Below, in pieces: positions 1 through 9,816 of a stretch of 35,997 nucleotides of DNA. Under the pieces are notes generated by a model, which had not been told where the DNA came from, made no database searches, and worked only from the letters and a program-made list of their open reading frames with translations. How positions within the stretch are numbered: position 1 is the stretch's first letter; every line of letters starts with the position of its first letter. This DNA is from Alphaproteobacteria bacterium (GTDB lineage Bacteria > Pseudomonadota > Alphaproteobacteria > Micavibrionales > Micavibrionaceae), in contig JAGOQV010000007.1 in NCBI GenBank assembly GCA_018063145.1, positions 1 through 35,997 on the forward strand, read 5' to 3'. The translations under genes were made by a program, and so were the position numbers.

Positions 1-88
1 TTTCTACTTGCAATCAGTATTCCAATCGCGTAGCTTCTGCCAGCTTTCTTGGACGAGCTTGGTTAAGCTTATTTCTGATTACAGCAAT

Positions 89-165
89 GCGCCCGTAGCT
101 CAATTGGATAGAGCACCTGACTACGGATCAGGAGGTTTGGAGTTCGAATCTCTACGGGCGCGCCA
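89..165 (+). tRNA. tRNA-Arg (anticodon ACG)
   Basis: The sequence folds as a full cloverleaf. The acceptor arm GCGCCCG pairs with CGGGCGC, the D-stem is GCTC/GAGC, the anticodon stem CCTGA/TCAGG encloses CTACGGA with anticodon ACG, and the T-arm carries TTCGAAT. The discriminator is G and CCA is encoded at 163-165. ACG is normally edited to ICG and reads CGU, CGC and CGA. No second copy of the 3' end is seen in the window, so there is no sign of an island using this tRNA as an attachment site here. Confidence 0.97.
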
Positions 166-197
166 TCTTCACCTTAAAAAACGGAGTGTTTAGTTGC

Positions 198-222
198 CTC
201 AGGCCGGTTCCTGAGTCTTCTC
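198..222 (+). terminator. possible terminator after tRNA-Arg
   Basis: CTCAGG (198-203) and CCTGAG (210-215) form a 6-bp stem with a CCGGTT loop, followed by the T-rich TCTTCTCT. It lies about 30 bp past the tRNA and before the next gene. The stem is short and the T-tract interrupted, so this is tentative. Confidence 0.4.
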
Positions 223-307
223 TAAAACTTTGGCGTTTTCTTGCTTTAGGGAAACTTGACAGGGTTTAGGAAAATCTATAGTTATGAATAAAGCTTAACA
301 TAGATAC

Positions 308-1711
308 ATGGACACAAAAATGATGGATTCTTTGACTGCACCAATGATGGATTTGGCCCGAGATATTTACCAGAGCCTTGAGAGGCATTGGCGGGCCGAT
401 CCAGAAGGAATCTTGCGGCCAGCTTACAGTTTGCAAGAGAATGAGGCCTTCGCAAAAATCAGGGAAGAGGCTTCGTCTATTGGGATGGAATCTTTTCAAG
501 ATTTGGCGGGGAATGCCTATTTCATTTATCCGGGGAAGAATCGGTCATTACCTGTCTTGATGACGGGGTCTCATATGGATGCAGTTCCACAAGGTGGGAG
601 ATGGGACGGAACGGCAGGGGTTGTAGCAGGATTGGCTGCGATTAAACAATTGCATGACGATGGAATGCAACCTGAGCAGGATGTGGTACTTGTTGCATTG
701 CGCTGCGAAGAAAGTGCATGGTTTAACGTGGCGTTACTTGGCTCTCGTTTCGCCTGTGGAGATGCTCCTGCTGACATGTTAGAGCGGAGGCGGAATGATA
801 CGAGCAAATCTTTGCGTGAGCATATGCGGGGCCTAGGTCTCAATCCAGATCAACTTGCAGAGAAAGTGGCATCGAGAGAGCCTCTGATTTCTTTAGATCA
901 CGTTGCGGCGTTTTTGGAGACGCACATTCAGCAAGCGGGCTCTCTAGCTAGGTTGAATGCTGATATTGGAATTGTAACAGGGATACGGGGAAATACACGC
1001 TGTCCTGACATGATTACTTTTCTAGGCGAAGCGGCCCATACAGGATCTACTCTCCAGGAAGATAGGCGGGATGCGGCTCTTGGTGGGGCTGAATATATGC
1101 TAGCTCTGGAAAGAGAATTCAAAGAGATGGCAAAGGGGGGGCCAGATATTGTTTGGTCGTTTCCTGAAGGGGGCGTTGTCAATGGATCTCCGACAACAGT
1201 TGCCGCGCGATATGATGTTCGGCCCGAAGTGAGAAGTTTGGATCTTGGCGTATTGAACATGGCTAAGGATGCTTTTGCCTCTTTCGCAAGAAGAGTTGCC
1301 CAAGCAAGGCAATTAAGTCTGGGCAATAATATTGAAAATATTGTGGTCAGTGCTCCGGCCATACTCGATCAGGAAATACGAGAAAGAATTCACCGGAGTG
1401 CTCAAAAGTTTTCCAAGAACATTCATGACCTCCCCTCTGGGGCAACGCATGATGCTGTGACTTTTGCCAAGGCGGGGGTGCCAACAGGCATGATATTCAT
1501 TCCTCATGGAAATGATGGAATTAGCCACAACCCGAATGAAATAATCACGCTGCGTACAGGGGATGATCCGTTTTCGCCTACGGGACATTTTAATAGAGCG
1601 GCTCATGTGATGGTTGATTTTATAAGAAACTTTCCTCCCTCGCCGCCCAAAGCGGGGTTGCGTGGCCGTTTCGTGGATGAGTTGCAAAATAGAGGAGCCA
1701 CTCCTTTTTAA
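308..1711 (+). CDS. Zn-dependent hydrolase, N-carbamoyl-L-amino-acid hydrolase / allantoate amidohydrolase family (M20)
   Basis: The 467-residue protein fits the amidase/hydantoinase-carbamoylase branch of peptidase family M20, cytosolic enzymes that hydrolyse N-carbamoyl amino acids, allantoate or ureido compounds using two metals. Visible family motifs are GSHMD (His89, Asp91), RWDGTAG (Asp100), RCEES (Glu134-Glu135), the lid-domain segment GEAAHTGSTLQEDRRDA, and a C-terminal ISHNPNE that supplies the last His. The family's ELHIEQG motif appears as ETHIQQAG. Length matches the family, slightly long at the N-terminus. The ATG at 308 was used, but in-frame ATGs follow at 320 and 323 and no clear ribosome-binding site separates them. 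No hydantoinase, transporter or purine-catabolism gene is adjacent, so the exact substrate cannot be given. Confidence 0.88.
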   Translation: MDTKMMDSLTAPMMDLARDIYQSLERHWRADPEGILRPAYSLQENEAFAKIREEASSIGMESFQDLAGNAYFIYPGKNRSLPVLMTGSHMDAVPQGGRWDGTAGVVAGLAAIKQLHDDGMQPEQDVVLVALRCEESAWFNVALLGSRFACGDAPADMLERRRNDTSKSLREHMRGLGLNPDQLAEKVASREPLISLDHVAAFLETHIQQAGSLARLNADIGIVTGIRGNTRCPDMITFLGEAAHTGSTLQEDRRDAALGGAEYMLALEREFKEMAKGGPDIVWSFPEGGVVNGSPTTVAARYDVRPEVRSLDLGVLNMAKDAFASFARRVAQARQLSLGNNIENIVVSAPAILDQEIRERIHRSAQKFSKNIHDLPSGATHDAVTFAKAGVPTGMIFIPHGNDGISHNPNEIITLRTGDDPFSPTGHFNRAAHVMVDFIRNFPPSPPKAGLRGRFVDELQNRGATPF

Positions 1712-1856
1712 CTGTTTGAACAGACACCTTGGCTGTACTGACCTTGTTTATGCTGGTATTCTCATGAGAATCGGTAGTATTCCTTGGCTACCAATTCTTA
1801 ATTTTCTGTAAATGAGGGTTAATAAAATCCTTATCTTTTTCTGAGATACTGAATCT

Positions 1857-4800
1857 ATGGCAAGGCGTCATTTCAAGAAGTTTTTGGCCTGTACAACGGC
1901 TGTTGTTGGTTGTGCGTGCGGCCTTGCGGTTACACCTGTATGTGCGGCTCCGCAAAACGGGGTGACAACCTCCGGCTCTGCCCAGATTTCAAACCAAGGA
2001 ACCACCACAACGATCACACAATCATCTGATCGGGCGGTTATCCGCTGGGATCAGTACAATGTTGGATCACAAGAGACAGTTCTCTACCAGCAGCCGGGAG
2101 CTTCTTCTATTACTCTGAACCGCATTCAGGATATGAACCCTTCGCAAATTGATGGTCGCATCGAAGCAAACGGCCAGATTATTTTGATGAATCCGAACGG
2201 CATTATTTTTGGGGAAAATTCCACGGTCGATGTGTCTGGTTTGATTGCAACAACAGGCAACCTAGACGATGACAGATTCATGGCGGGGGATACTGAGCTG
2301 AGAATAACGGGCTCTGATAACCTTGATGCAGCGGTTATTAACCGTGGGCGGATTACGGCCCGTGAGGCTGGATTGGTAGGGCTTGTGGCTCCTCATGCAG
2401 AGAATAGTGGTGTGATTGAGGCACGGCTGGGACGTGTGACCTTGGCGGGAACAGATCACGTTATGTTGGATTTAGCCGGTGATGATTTGATCCATCTTGA
2501 TGTAAGCGGGCAGAGCGGGGGGCTCGTTAAAAACTCCGGACAAATCACGGCGGATGGCGGGAAAATTGTTCTAACGGCGGAGCGGGCCAAGTCAACGCTA
2601 GAGAGCGCGATTGTAAACACCGGACGTTTGCAAGCCAACACAGTTTCTGCAAAAAATGGCCGCATCTTTTTGAGCGTGCGGGGTAAAAATTCTTCAGGGA
2701 AATCCTCTGTCGCCGTAATAGATCATACAGGGCAGGCGGTAGCGACCGGAGAGTCCGGCGGTGATATTGATTTTCTGGCGGAGACCATTCATCTGGCAGA
2801 CGGATCTTTGATTGATGTGTCTGGCCGATTGGGCGGCGGGTCTGTCCATATCGGGGGGGATTATCAAGGAGGGGGAGAACTTCCTCATGCGCGGGTTGTC
2901 TTGGCTGATGGTGGGGCTCTGCTTCGTGCCAGCGCAACCGAGAATGGAGATGGCGGACAGGTCATTCTCTGGTCAGATGAAATGACCTCTTTTCGAGGGG
3001 TGATTGAGTCCGAAGGCGGCACTTCAGGTGGCGATGGGGGGCTGGTTGAAGTGTCGAGCAAGAACTTGCTTGATTTTGATGGACTGGTCAGCACCCTAGC
3101 TTTGGAAGGAGAGGATGGCCTGCTTCTTCTTGATCCAACCAATATCGAGATTTCGGCAGCGGCAAATGCCAGCGTAACAGGGGTAAGTCCTTACACACCA
3201 ACAGCGGATGATGTTGTTTCGAATTTGAATGTGACCACTCTTCAAACGGCCCTGGCTGGTGGTAACGTGACGGTTCAAACGAGGGCAACGGGTTCTCAGA
3301 GTGGAGATATTACGGTCTCCACTCCTATCACTTGGGCATCAACCCGAACCCTCACTCTTTCTGCACACAATGACATCATTGTTAACCAGTCTATTACAGG
3401 GCGGAGCATAACGTTCACGGCAGGAAACGATGTTCAGTTGAATGCTAACCTTATTCCTAACTCCTCTGGGAATGGAACTTTGACATTCCAGACGCTGAAC
3501 AATCCTTCTGTGATTGGTGTGGCAGGTGGGGCCGGAACTCTCAACTTGTCAGCGGCGGATCTGGCAAGAATTACCGGAGTTTGGGCAGGGATTTCTATTG
3601 GCAACGCCGGAAATACAGGGGGAATCAACATCGGCGGGATTGCTTCGTGGGCTTCCCCGCTGACTTTAACAACGGCAGGAAACACATCGATTACCGCTGC
3701 ACAAACTCTGGCGGCTGGGAAGGGGTTGGCCATCAATACGACCTCCCTTGATTTGGGAGCGAATTTGACAGGCTCGGCTTCTGCGGACATCACCATTCAA
3801 CCGAACAACACATCCACCAGTATAGGTTTAGGGACTGGTGCGGCGGGGACGTTACATCTTGATAATGCTGAGCTGGCTTTCATTCCAGCTACATGGCGAA
3901 CTTTGTATTTTGGTAAAACAACCAACACGGCGGCGATGGATATTCGGGCGCGGACATGGCTGGGAACAACTTACTTCCGCAACGGTTCTGGTCTCATGGG
4001 TATAAATGGAGCGCAGGTTGCCTCTGCGGCAAAAAACCTGACCTTCCAATCAGGCAATTTGGATATTGCCTCAACCATTACCGGAACGGCCTCAAGTACA
4101 CTTTTAATTACCCCAAATGCTGCTGCAACTACGATGGGAATTGGCTCGGGGCAGGTGGGAACGTTGAACCTTACGAACGCCGAACTGGCCAACATTGCAG
4201 GGAGTTGGAATCTTCTTCAATTTGGCAGTACTTCCATGACCGGAGCCATGAATATTGGGACGTATTCCCCAACAAATTCATTCGCTTATTACACGCTTTC
4301 AGGACTCATGAGTATTAACGGAGCGCAAACAGCGGCAGCAGGAAAAAATCTAACTCTAACTACCAACAATTTGGCTGTTAATGCAGGGCTCACAGGGTCA
4401 ACTGGAACACTGACTATTACACCCACAAACACGACAACAACGGTTGGTCTTGGCAACGCGGCGGTTGGAACTCTTAATCTAACCAACGCCGAACTGGCCC
4501 AAATATCCGGTGCGTGGAACAGTCTCGTTCTCGGTCGTTCGGATAGCACGGTGGCGATGGATGTGCGGGCGTATAACTGGCTTGGACATACTCAACTGCT
4601 CAATCGTGGGACGATGAGTATTAACGGAGCCCAGAATATGGCGGCAGGGAAAAACCTTTCCATTACAGCCTCGGCCTTAACTGTTGGGGGGGCTTTGACG
4701 GGAACTGGAAATCTGACTATCTCGCCCGCAACGACAGCAATAACGATGGGTTTGGGAACAGGAGCCGCAGGCACACTGAACTTGGATACGACGGAGCTTG

Positions 4801-7163
4801 GCTATATCGGAAATACATGGTCAAACGTAACCCTCGGCGGAAATAGCACCGTTGCGATGGATGTACGGGCGGCAAACTGGACGAACAATACAACCCTAAC
4901 ATGGAACACGGGGGCAATGACTATTGCTGGGGCGCAGACCGTAGCAGCTGGAAAAAACCTGACACTTTCTTCATCTAATTTGAATCTGAATGCGGCGGTC
5001 AGCGGGACAGGTTCTCTGTTCTTGGTTCCCTATTCGGCTTCGGGAACGATGGGATTGGGAACGGCATCGGTGGGAACTCTTAAGCTTGATGACACCGAAT
5101 TGACGCGGATTCAAGATGGCTGGAGTCAGATTGTTTTTGGGCGGAATAGTGCGTCTTCCCTGTTCGCCGGAGCGGTGGATGTGCGGGCCAAAACATGGTC
5201 GGATTCTGTTGAGCTAGCTAGCAATGCCGGAACTGGAGTAACGATCAATGGAGCCCAGAATATGGGGGTGAACAACCTGACGATCAATGCCAACACCTTG
5301 GCGGTCGGTGCCAATCTTACAGGGACGGGAGACCTAACTATCAAGCCTAGTACCGTCTCTACCACCATTGGTATCGGAAATGCCTCTGTCGGAACCTTGA
5401 ATCTCACGAATGCGGAATTGGCATTTATTCAGTCAGGCTGGAATAAGGCGACCTTTGGACGCGTGGATGGGACCGGCGCAATGAATCTGCGAGCCTACAC
5501 ATGGAACTTGTGGGATACTTATTTCACAACGCTTTCGGGGGCGATCACCGTCAATGGGGCGCAAACTGTTACGAATAAACTCGTAAACTTTACAACGAAT
5601 AATCTCAATGTTTTGGCCAACCTGACCCCATCAGGACCGACAGCTCGACTTGAAATCATGCCCGCCGCGGTATCGGGGACGGTTGGAATCGGGGCATCCG
5701 CTGTAGGAACTTTGAATCTGACAGCTGCAGAATTGGCCTTTATTCAAGACGGGTTTTCGCAAATCACGTTTGGCCGACTGGATGGGACCGGAGCGGTGGA
5801 TGTGCGGGTTAAAACATGGACCGATCCGGTGACATACCGGAGTTTGACCGGACAAATCACGGTAAACGGAGCCCAGACAATGGGGGCCAACAACCTGACG
5901 TTCGAAACAACAAATTTGAACCTAGCTGCTGCTTTGACGGGAACAGGAGATTTAACTATCAAGCCGTCCAACACCAGCACAACAGTGGGAGTTGGAACTG
6001 GATCAGTAGGGACGCTCAATTTAACAGGAGCTGAGATTGCCTTCATCACGAACGGATGGTCAAAGGTGTTCATCGGGCGGACAGATAATGCGGCAACCAT
6101 GAATATTGCGGCTTCCAGTTTTGCTGATCCGGCTTACTTTTTAACAGCGGGAAATATCAGTTTGACTGGAACGCTAACATCGACACAGACAGGGGCCGGA
6201 ACCAATTTAGTTTTGGTCAGTAACGGTGGGAATTTGGTTAATGCGGGCGGAGGGATCAATCCCGGGACGGGACGGTATTTGGCGTATCTAACCAATCCGG
6301 CTCTTGATACCTATGCTGGACTGACACGGCCAACAAAAAGATACAACAAAACTTATGCGGGATACGATCCGGCCGTGGTGACTGAAACAGGTAACGTCTA
6401 TCTCTATTCAGTTGCACCGACCTTGACAGTAACCCTAGATAATAAATCAAGAGATTATGGTTCCGTTAACCCTGCTTTGACCTACACGACGTTGGGATTG
6501 ATTGACGGAGATACGGCAGGGACAGCTCTGTCTTCTGCTACAGCATCAACTGTGGCCACAGGGCTTTCGAATGTTGGAACCTATGCCATTACAGGAAGCT
6601 TTGCTTCGGATATGGGATACCTGCTTACGGTTGTTGATGGCACACTGACCATTGATCCAGCGGCTTTAACTTTGCGCGTGGCGGATGCTACTCGAAAATC
6701 GCGGACAGCAAACCCGACCTTTTCCTATACGCTGAGTGGGCTTAAGAATGGAGATCTGGAATCTGTTCTGACGGGAGTTGATCTTTCAACACCAGCAGTA
6801 TTTGATTCTATGCCAGGGCACTACGGGATCACCGCGTCTGGAGGAAGCGCAGTGAATTACCTTGTTGCAACCTATATTGACGGGGATTTAGAGGTCACTG
6901 CCGCCAACAGTATTCCGAGCACACTGGAACAAAGATTGTCTTTTGGAGATTTAACGTCAGGTGTTTTTGATGCACAGACGTGGGATTTCGGACAGGAACA
7001 AGAGGCCATTAGGAGAGGGATTCCTACTAACGAAGAAAAGATAATTGCTTTTGTTCCTGATGATGAGCTTAAAAACAGGAAAGTCAAAGAGGGCGGACCC
7101 CTTATCTCGATTACAGAAAGCTTAAGAGAACTATTCGGGTTGAGAGAAGATACGCCTTTATGA
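1857..7163 (+). CDS. TpsA-type filamentous haemagglutinin-like exoprotein with nine tandem repeats
   Basis: A 1768-residue predicted surface or secreted protein. Residues 1-31 are a signal peptide (basic start, hydrophobic core, CAAPQ cleavage region). Residues of about 35-270 form the TPS secretion domain recognised by TpsB outer-membrane transporters; YNVGSQETVLY, MNPNGIIFG and VDVSGLIATTG are typical. A middle block has nine imperfect repeats, each with a core like VGTLNLTNAELAFI followed by W, FGR, AMDVRA and INGAQ elements. The C-terminal part has two MBG-like domains, roughly residues 1520-1675, then a charged tail ending REDTPL. The family is a right-handed beta-helix used in adhesion or contact-dependent activity. 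No TpsB or immunity gene is in the window. There is no obvious toxin domain, so adhesin is the more likely role. The start is ATG 1857, fixed by the signal peptide; a strong Shine-Dalgarno is not seen. Confidence 0.88.
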   Translation: MARRHFKKFLACTTAVVGCACGLAVTPVCAAPQNGVTTSGSAQISNQGTTTTITQSSDRAVIRWDQYNVGSQETVLYQQPGASSITLNRIQDMNPSQIDGRIEANGQIILMNPNGIIFGENSTVDVSGLIATTGNLDDDRFMAGDTELRITGSDNLDAAVINRGRITAREAGLVGLVAPHAENSGVIEARLGRVTLAGTDHVMLDLAGDDLIHLDVSGQSGGLVKNSGQITADGGKIVLTAERAKSTLESAIVNTGRLQANTVSAKNGRIFLSVRGKNSSGKSSVAVIDHTGQAVATGESGGDIDFLAETIHLADGSLIDVSGRLGGGSVHIGGDYQGGGELPHARVVLADGGALLRASATENGDGGQVILWSDEMTSFRGVIESEGGTSGGDGGLVEVSSKNLLDFDGLVSTLALEGEDGLLLLDPTNIEISAAANASVTGVSPYTPTADDVVSNLNVTTLQTALAGGNVTVQTRATGSQSGDITVSTPITWASTRTLTLSAHNDIIVNQSITGRSITFTAGNDVQLNANLIPNSSGNGTLTFQTLNNPSVIGVAGGAGTLNLSAADLARITGVWAGISIGNAGNTGGINIGGIASWASPLTLTTAGNTSITAAQTLAAGKGLAINTTSLDLGANLTGSASADITIQPNNTSTSIGLGTGAAGTLHLDNAELAFIPATWRTLYFGKTTNTAAMDIRARTWLGTTYFRNGSGLMGINGAQVASAAKNLTFQSGNLDIASTITGTASSTLLITPNAAATTMGIGSGQVGTLNLTNAELANIAGSWNLLQFGSTSMTGAMNIGTYSPTNSFAYYTLSGLMSINGAQTAAAGKNLTLTTNNLAVNAGLTGSTGTLTITPTNTTTTVGLGNAAVGTLNLTNAELAQISGAWNSLVLGRSDSTVAMDVRAYNWLGHTQLLNRGTMSINGAQNMAAGKNLSITASALTVGGALTGTGNLTISPATTAITMGLGTGAAGTLNLDTTELGYIGNTWSNVTLGGNSTVAMDVRAANWTNNTTLTWNTGAMTIAGAQTVAAGKNLTLSSSNLNLNAAVSGTGSLFLVPYSASGTMGLGTASVGTLKLDDTELTRIQDGWSQIVFGRNSASSLFAGAVDVRAKTWSDSVELASNAGTGVTINGAQNMGVNNLTINANTLAVGANLTGTGDLTIKPSTVSTTIGIGNASVGTLNLTNAELAFIQSGWNKATFGRVDGTGAMNLRAYTWNLWDTYFTTLSGAITVNGAQTVTNKLVNFTTNNLNVLANLTPSGPTARLEIMPAAVSGTVGIGASAVGTLNLTAAELAFIQDGFSQITFGRLDGTGAVDVRVKTWTDPVTYRSLTGQITVNGAQTMGANNLTFETTNLNLAAALTGTGDLTIKPSNTSTTVGVGTGSVGTLNLTGAEIAFITNGWSKVFIGRTDNAATMNIAASSFADPAYFLTAGNISLTGTLTSTQTGAGTNLVLVSNGGNLVNAGGGINPGTGRYLAYLTNPALDTYAGLTRPTKRYNKTYAGYDPAVVTETGNVYLYSVAPTLTVTLDNKSRDYGSVNPALTYTTLGLIDGDTAGTALSSATASTVATGLSNVGTYAITGSFASDMGYLLTVVDGTLTIDPAALTLRVADATRKSRTANPTFSYTLSGLKNGDLESVLTGVDLSTPAVFDSMPGHYGITASGGSAVNYLVATYIDGDLEVTAANSIPSTLEQRLSFGDLTSGVFDAQTWDFGQEQEAIRRGIPTNEEKIIAFVPDDELKNRKVKEGGPLISITESLRELFGLREDTPL
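3520..6200 (+). repeat. nine tandem ~310-bp coding repeats in the TpsA-like gene
   Basis: The codons for the (V/A)GTLNL core recur at about 3522, 3840, 4155, 4465, 4768, 5069, 5387, 5702 and 6008. This gives a period of 301-318 bp, about 103 residues per unit. Copies are clearly homologous but diverged at DNA level, and the first (GAGTLNLSAADLARI) and last are the most degenerate. All length differences are in frame. Such arrays can expand or contract by recombination and would change the length of the beta-helical stalk. Confidence 0.85.
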
Positions 7164-7182
7164 TGGGGTCATAGGTTGTGAT

Positions 7183-7716
7183 CTACTCATCAAGAGAGAG
7201 GCCTGCGTTTCCTTGATCGGCTTCCGTCTTGTTCTCATAGTTAATATCAAGGCAGACATTAAAATCCGTGACATCTAGACTCTTTTTTGCCTGTTTGGGC
7301 ATCATGATTTGGTTGTGGATGCAGTACTCAATCAATGCGCCACTTACAAAATCAGCGGTCAAGTTAAAGAACTTCTGCTCAAAGGTACTTTCATTAAAAA
7401 AAGTAATGGTGACAGCTTTTACGTTTTCCTCAATGTTATAGGTTCCATGCAGAGGAGTTTTGAACTGTTTCATGGTGTGAAATTCATGCCCATAGGTTCC
7501 GGCAAAGCGAACGCGAATAACCTTCCCCTCTGGAAAAACCATATGAAATTTTTCTCCGTAGTCTTTGATGGCTTTTGTGGTCTCGCTATGAGAAAAAAGA
7601 AGCCGCCTAACTTCAGTTACCATATCATTCCCCCGCAGGTTAGCTTGTAACTCCTCAATAGTACATAAACGAAGAATTTTTTCAATATGGCCGGAATTCT
7701 GGCCTCCAGAAGGCAA
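7183..7716 (-). CDS. protein of unknown function
   Basis: I do not recognise this protein, which is up to 177 residues. It has no signal peptide or membrane segment and is rich in aromatic and charged residues, with central patterns such as VFPEGKVIRVRFAG and EYCIHNQIMMPKQAKKSL and an acidic C-terminus. PilZ was considered because of the pilus neighbours, but no RxxxR/(D/N)xSxxG motif is present. It converges on the TpsA gene, ending 20 bp past that stop, and diverges from the pilus locus. The longest reading starts at TTG 7716 with an AAGG four bases upstream. The first ATG is at 7623 and would give 146 residues behind a G-rich stretch. The sequence between them looks coding, so the longer form is given with doubt about the start. 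Confidence 0.6.
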   Translation of the reverse strand: MPSGGQNSGHIEKILRLCTIEELQANLRGNDMVTEVRRLLFSHSETTKAIKDYGEKFHMVFPEGKVIRVRFAGTYGHEFHTMKQFKTPLHGTYNIEENVKAVTITFFNESTFEQKFFNLTADFVSGALIEYCIHNQIMMPKQAKKSLDVTDFNVCLDINYENKTEADQGNAGLSLDE

Positions 7717-7898
7717 TTTGCCTTCGTTCTTCTAATTGTTTCTTAATCTTTCGTGGGTAGTCTTGGTTTGTGTCTTCAGAGGTTTCGATTCAAGGGGCCT
7801 TGTGTGGTTTGTCTGTTTTAATTTCGGTGTGGAATGATCTTAGCTTTTTACATTACAACTAGGATGGTTGACTCTGGTAGGAGAGAGAGAAAAGTTTC

Positions 7899-9773
7899 AT
7901 GGAAGTAATTGATCTGACAGATCAGGAAGATGGCCACGGGCGGGCAGTAGCGAGCACCGCTAACCTTCCTGCTCGTCCGGACCAAATAAAGCCCAATAGG
8001 CGGTCAGCAGGAGATGTGGCTCGTCGTGGCGGTGCTGGTGTTGATACTCTCCACGGCGAGGATGGGTCTGGCACTGGTGGCGGACTTGATCCGAGAGGCC
8101 GCATGGGCGAGCGGATGGTTGAGCAGGGGATTCTGACGGCGGAGCAGCTAAAAGTTGCTCTGCAGGAAAAGAAAATCACTGGAAAAATGCTGGGAAAGGT
8201 TCTGGTTGATCTCGGGTTTATTGACGAGGCAACTCTGACCCAATTCATCGCAGAAGCCTCTGGTTATGAGGTTTTTGACCCTAAAAATACCGTTTTTGAC
8301 GGGGATGCATTGGCGTTGCTCTCGAAAGAGAGTGCCAAAAAGATGAGAGCGTTGCCTGTGTCCTACCATGATGGGACCGCAGCCGTTGCCGTTGTTGATC
8401 CTTACGACATCGTGGCGATGGACAGCTTGCGCCGGGTGTTGCCCAAAGGAACCGTGATACGCTGTCTGGTGACAACACCGAGTGTGTTGGGAGACGCTAT
8501 TGATGCGGCCTATGGTTACTCTAGCGTCATTGAAGATATTCTGAAGGAACTGGAGGATGAAAAGGCCGCCGGAGATGTTACCAAGATTGCAGAGGATCAA
8601 GCCTATGCGCACCCGATTGTTCGCTTGGTGAATGCCTTGATGTCGGAAGCTGTGAAAACGGGTGTTTCTGACTTGCACTTTGAGCCAGAGGAAAATTTTG
8701 TCCGGTTGCGCTATCGGTTGGATGGTGTTCTGTTTACCGCCCAGATTCTCCATAAAAAACTATGGAGTGGAATTTCTCAGCGGATAAAGATTCTGTCTAA
8801 TATGAACATTGCTGATAAGCTCTCGGCTCAAGATGGACGATTTAACCTCAGCATCGGGGACCGAGAGGCGGATTTTCGTGTTTCGACACTTCCCACGGTT
8901 TTTGGAGAGAATATTGTTCTTCGTGTCTTAGATAAGAGTGCTAGCATTAAGCCGTTGGAAAAGCTTGGGTTTAGTCCTGAGAATTTGGAGCGAATCCGTA
9001 AGGCGCAGAGCCAGCCAGAAGGTATTATCATTGTAACGGGACCAACGGGGAGTGGGAAGAGTACGTCTTTGTACTCCATGATTAACGAGATCAACAAAGT
9101 CGAAGTGAATATTCAAACTCTTGAAGATCCTGTTGAGTATTCTCTGCCAATGATCCGCCAAACGGCGGTCCGTGATGGGGTTCTCGGCTTTGCGGAGGGG
9201 ATCAGAGCCATGCTGCGACAAGACCCTGATATTATTTTTATTGGGGAAATTCGCGATGGAACGACTGGCGAAATGGCCCTAAAAGCGGCTATGACAGGCC
9301 ACCAAGTCTATACCACTTTGCACACCAACGATTCTTTCGGGGCGATCCCGCGTTTGGTTGATTTGGGACTCAAGCCCGGGATGATTGCTGGAGCTATTAT
9401 TGCGGTTTTCGCGCAGCGGCTGGTTCGTCGTCTTTGTCCACTTTGTAAGGAAGAGCATACTCCAGACCGTGAAGAATGTGAAATTTTAGGGGTAAGTCCC
9501 GCATCTCCACCAATGATTTATGCCGCTCGGCAGGGGGGGTGTTCCGCCTGTTCAGGCCAAGGATACAAAGGCCGTGTAGCGGTTGCTGAAATTTTGTTAC
9601 TTGACGAAGACCTTGATGATGTGATCGCCCGCAGTGGGACAAAATCAGAGATGAAGGCCGTTGCCAAACAAAAGGGATTCAAAAGTATGAAAGATGATGG
9701 TATCCTCAAAATCCTAGAAGGCTTAACTAGCCTTGACGAGTTGAGGAAGGCGGTCAACGTTCACAAGGACTAG
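7899..9773 (+). CDS. type IV pilus assembly ATPase (PilB/GspE/MshE family)
   Basis: A 624-residue hexameric secretion ATPase that powers pilin polymerisation on the cytoplasmic face of the inner membrane. Residues 1-65 are a disordered, Gly/Asp/Arg-rich extension not usual in the family. An MshEN/GspE N-terminal domain follows (from RMGERMVEQGILT; MshEN domains in other PilB/MshE proteins bind c-di-GMP). The catalytic core has Walker A GPTGSGKST at 381-389, an Asp box with IQTLEDPVEY, Walker B DIIFIGEIRD, and a His box GHQVYTTLHTND. A zinc site is formed by CPLC (513-516) and CSAC (548-551). It is the first gene of the plus-strand pilus locus. The ATG at 7899 follows a purine-rich AGGAGAGAGAG stretch. 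The nearest relatives by architecture are PilB, MshE and GspE, and context favours a pilus. Confidence 0.95.
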   Translation: MEVIDLTDQEDGHGRAVASTANLPARPDQIKPNRRSAGDVARRGGAGVDTLHGEDGSGTGGGLDPRGRMGERMVEQGILTAEQLKVALQEKKITGKMLGKVLVDLGFIDEATLTQFIAEASGYEVFDPKNTVFDGDALALLSKESAKKMRALPVSYHDGTAAVAVVDPYDIVAMDSLRRVLPKGTVIRCLVTTPSVLGDAIDAAYGYSSVIEDILKELEDEKAAGDVTKIAEDQAYAHPIVRLVNALMSEAVKTGVSDLHFEPEENFVRLRYRLDGVLFTAQILHKKLWSGISQRIKILSNMNIADKLSAQDGRFNLSIGDREADFRVSTLPTVFGENIVLRVLDKSASIKPLEKLGFSPENLERIRKAQSQPEGIIIVTGPTGSGKSTSLYSMINEINKVEVNIQTLEDPVEYSLPMIRQTAVRDGVLGFAEGIRAMLRQDPDIIFIGEIRDGTTGEMALKAAMTGHQVYTTLHTNDSFGAIPRLVDLGLKPGMIAGAIIAVFAQRLVRRLCPLCKEEHTPDREECEILGVSPASPPMIYAARQGGCSACSGQGYKGRVAVAEILLLDEDLDDVIARSGTKSEMKAVAKQKGFKSMKDDGILKILEGLTSLDELRKAVNVHKD

Positions 9774-9816
9774 CCAACCTCTGCGGTTTGATTCTGAATA
9801 TCTCTGGAGGCTAGCC

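Noticed and set aside
89..165. tRNA-Arg as attachment site of an integrated island
   Set aside because: No integrase gene and no second copy of the tRNA 3' end were seen; the downstream genes look like ordinary chromosome.
3520..6200. Regular repeat spacing as a CRISPR or other noncoding array
   Set aside because: The repeats are about 310 bp, diverged, and lie wholly in one open reading frame with conserved protein motifs.
2262..6450. Many antisense ORFs within the exoprotein gene
   Set aside because: They are shadows of a strongly biased repetitive coding sequence, with no ribosome-binding sites or recognisable protein motifs.
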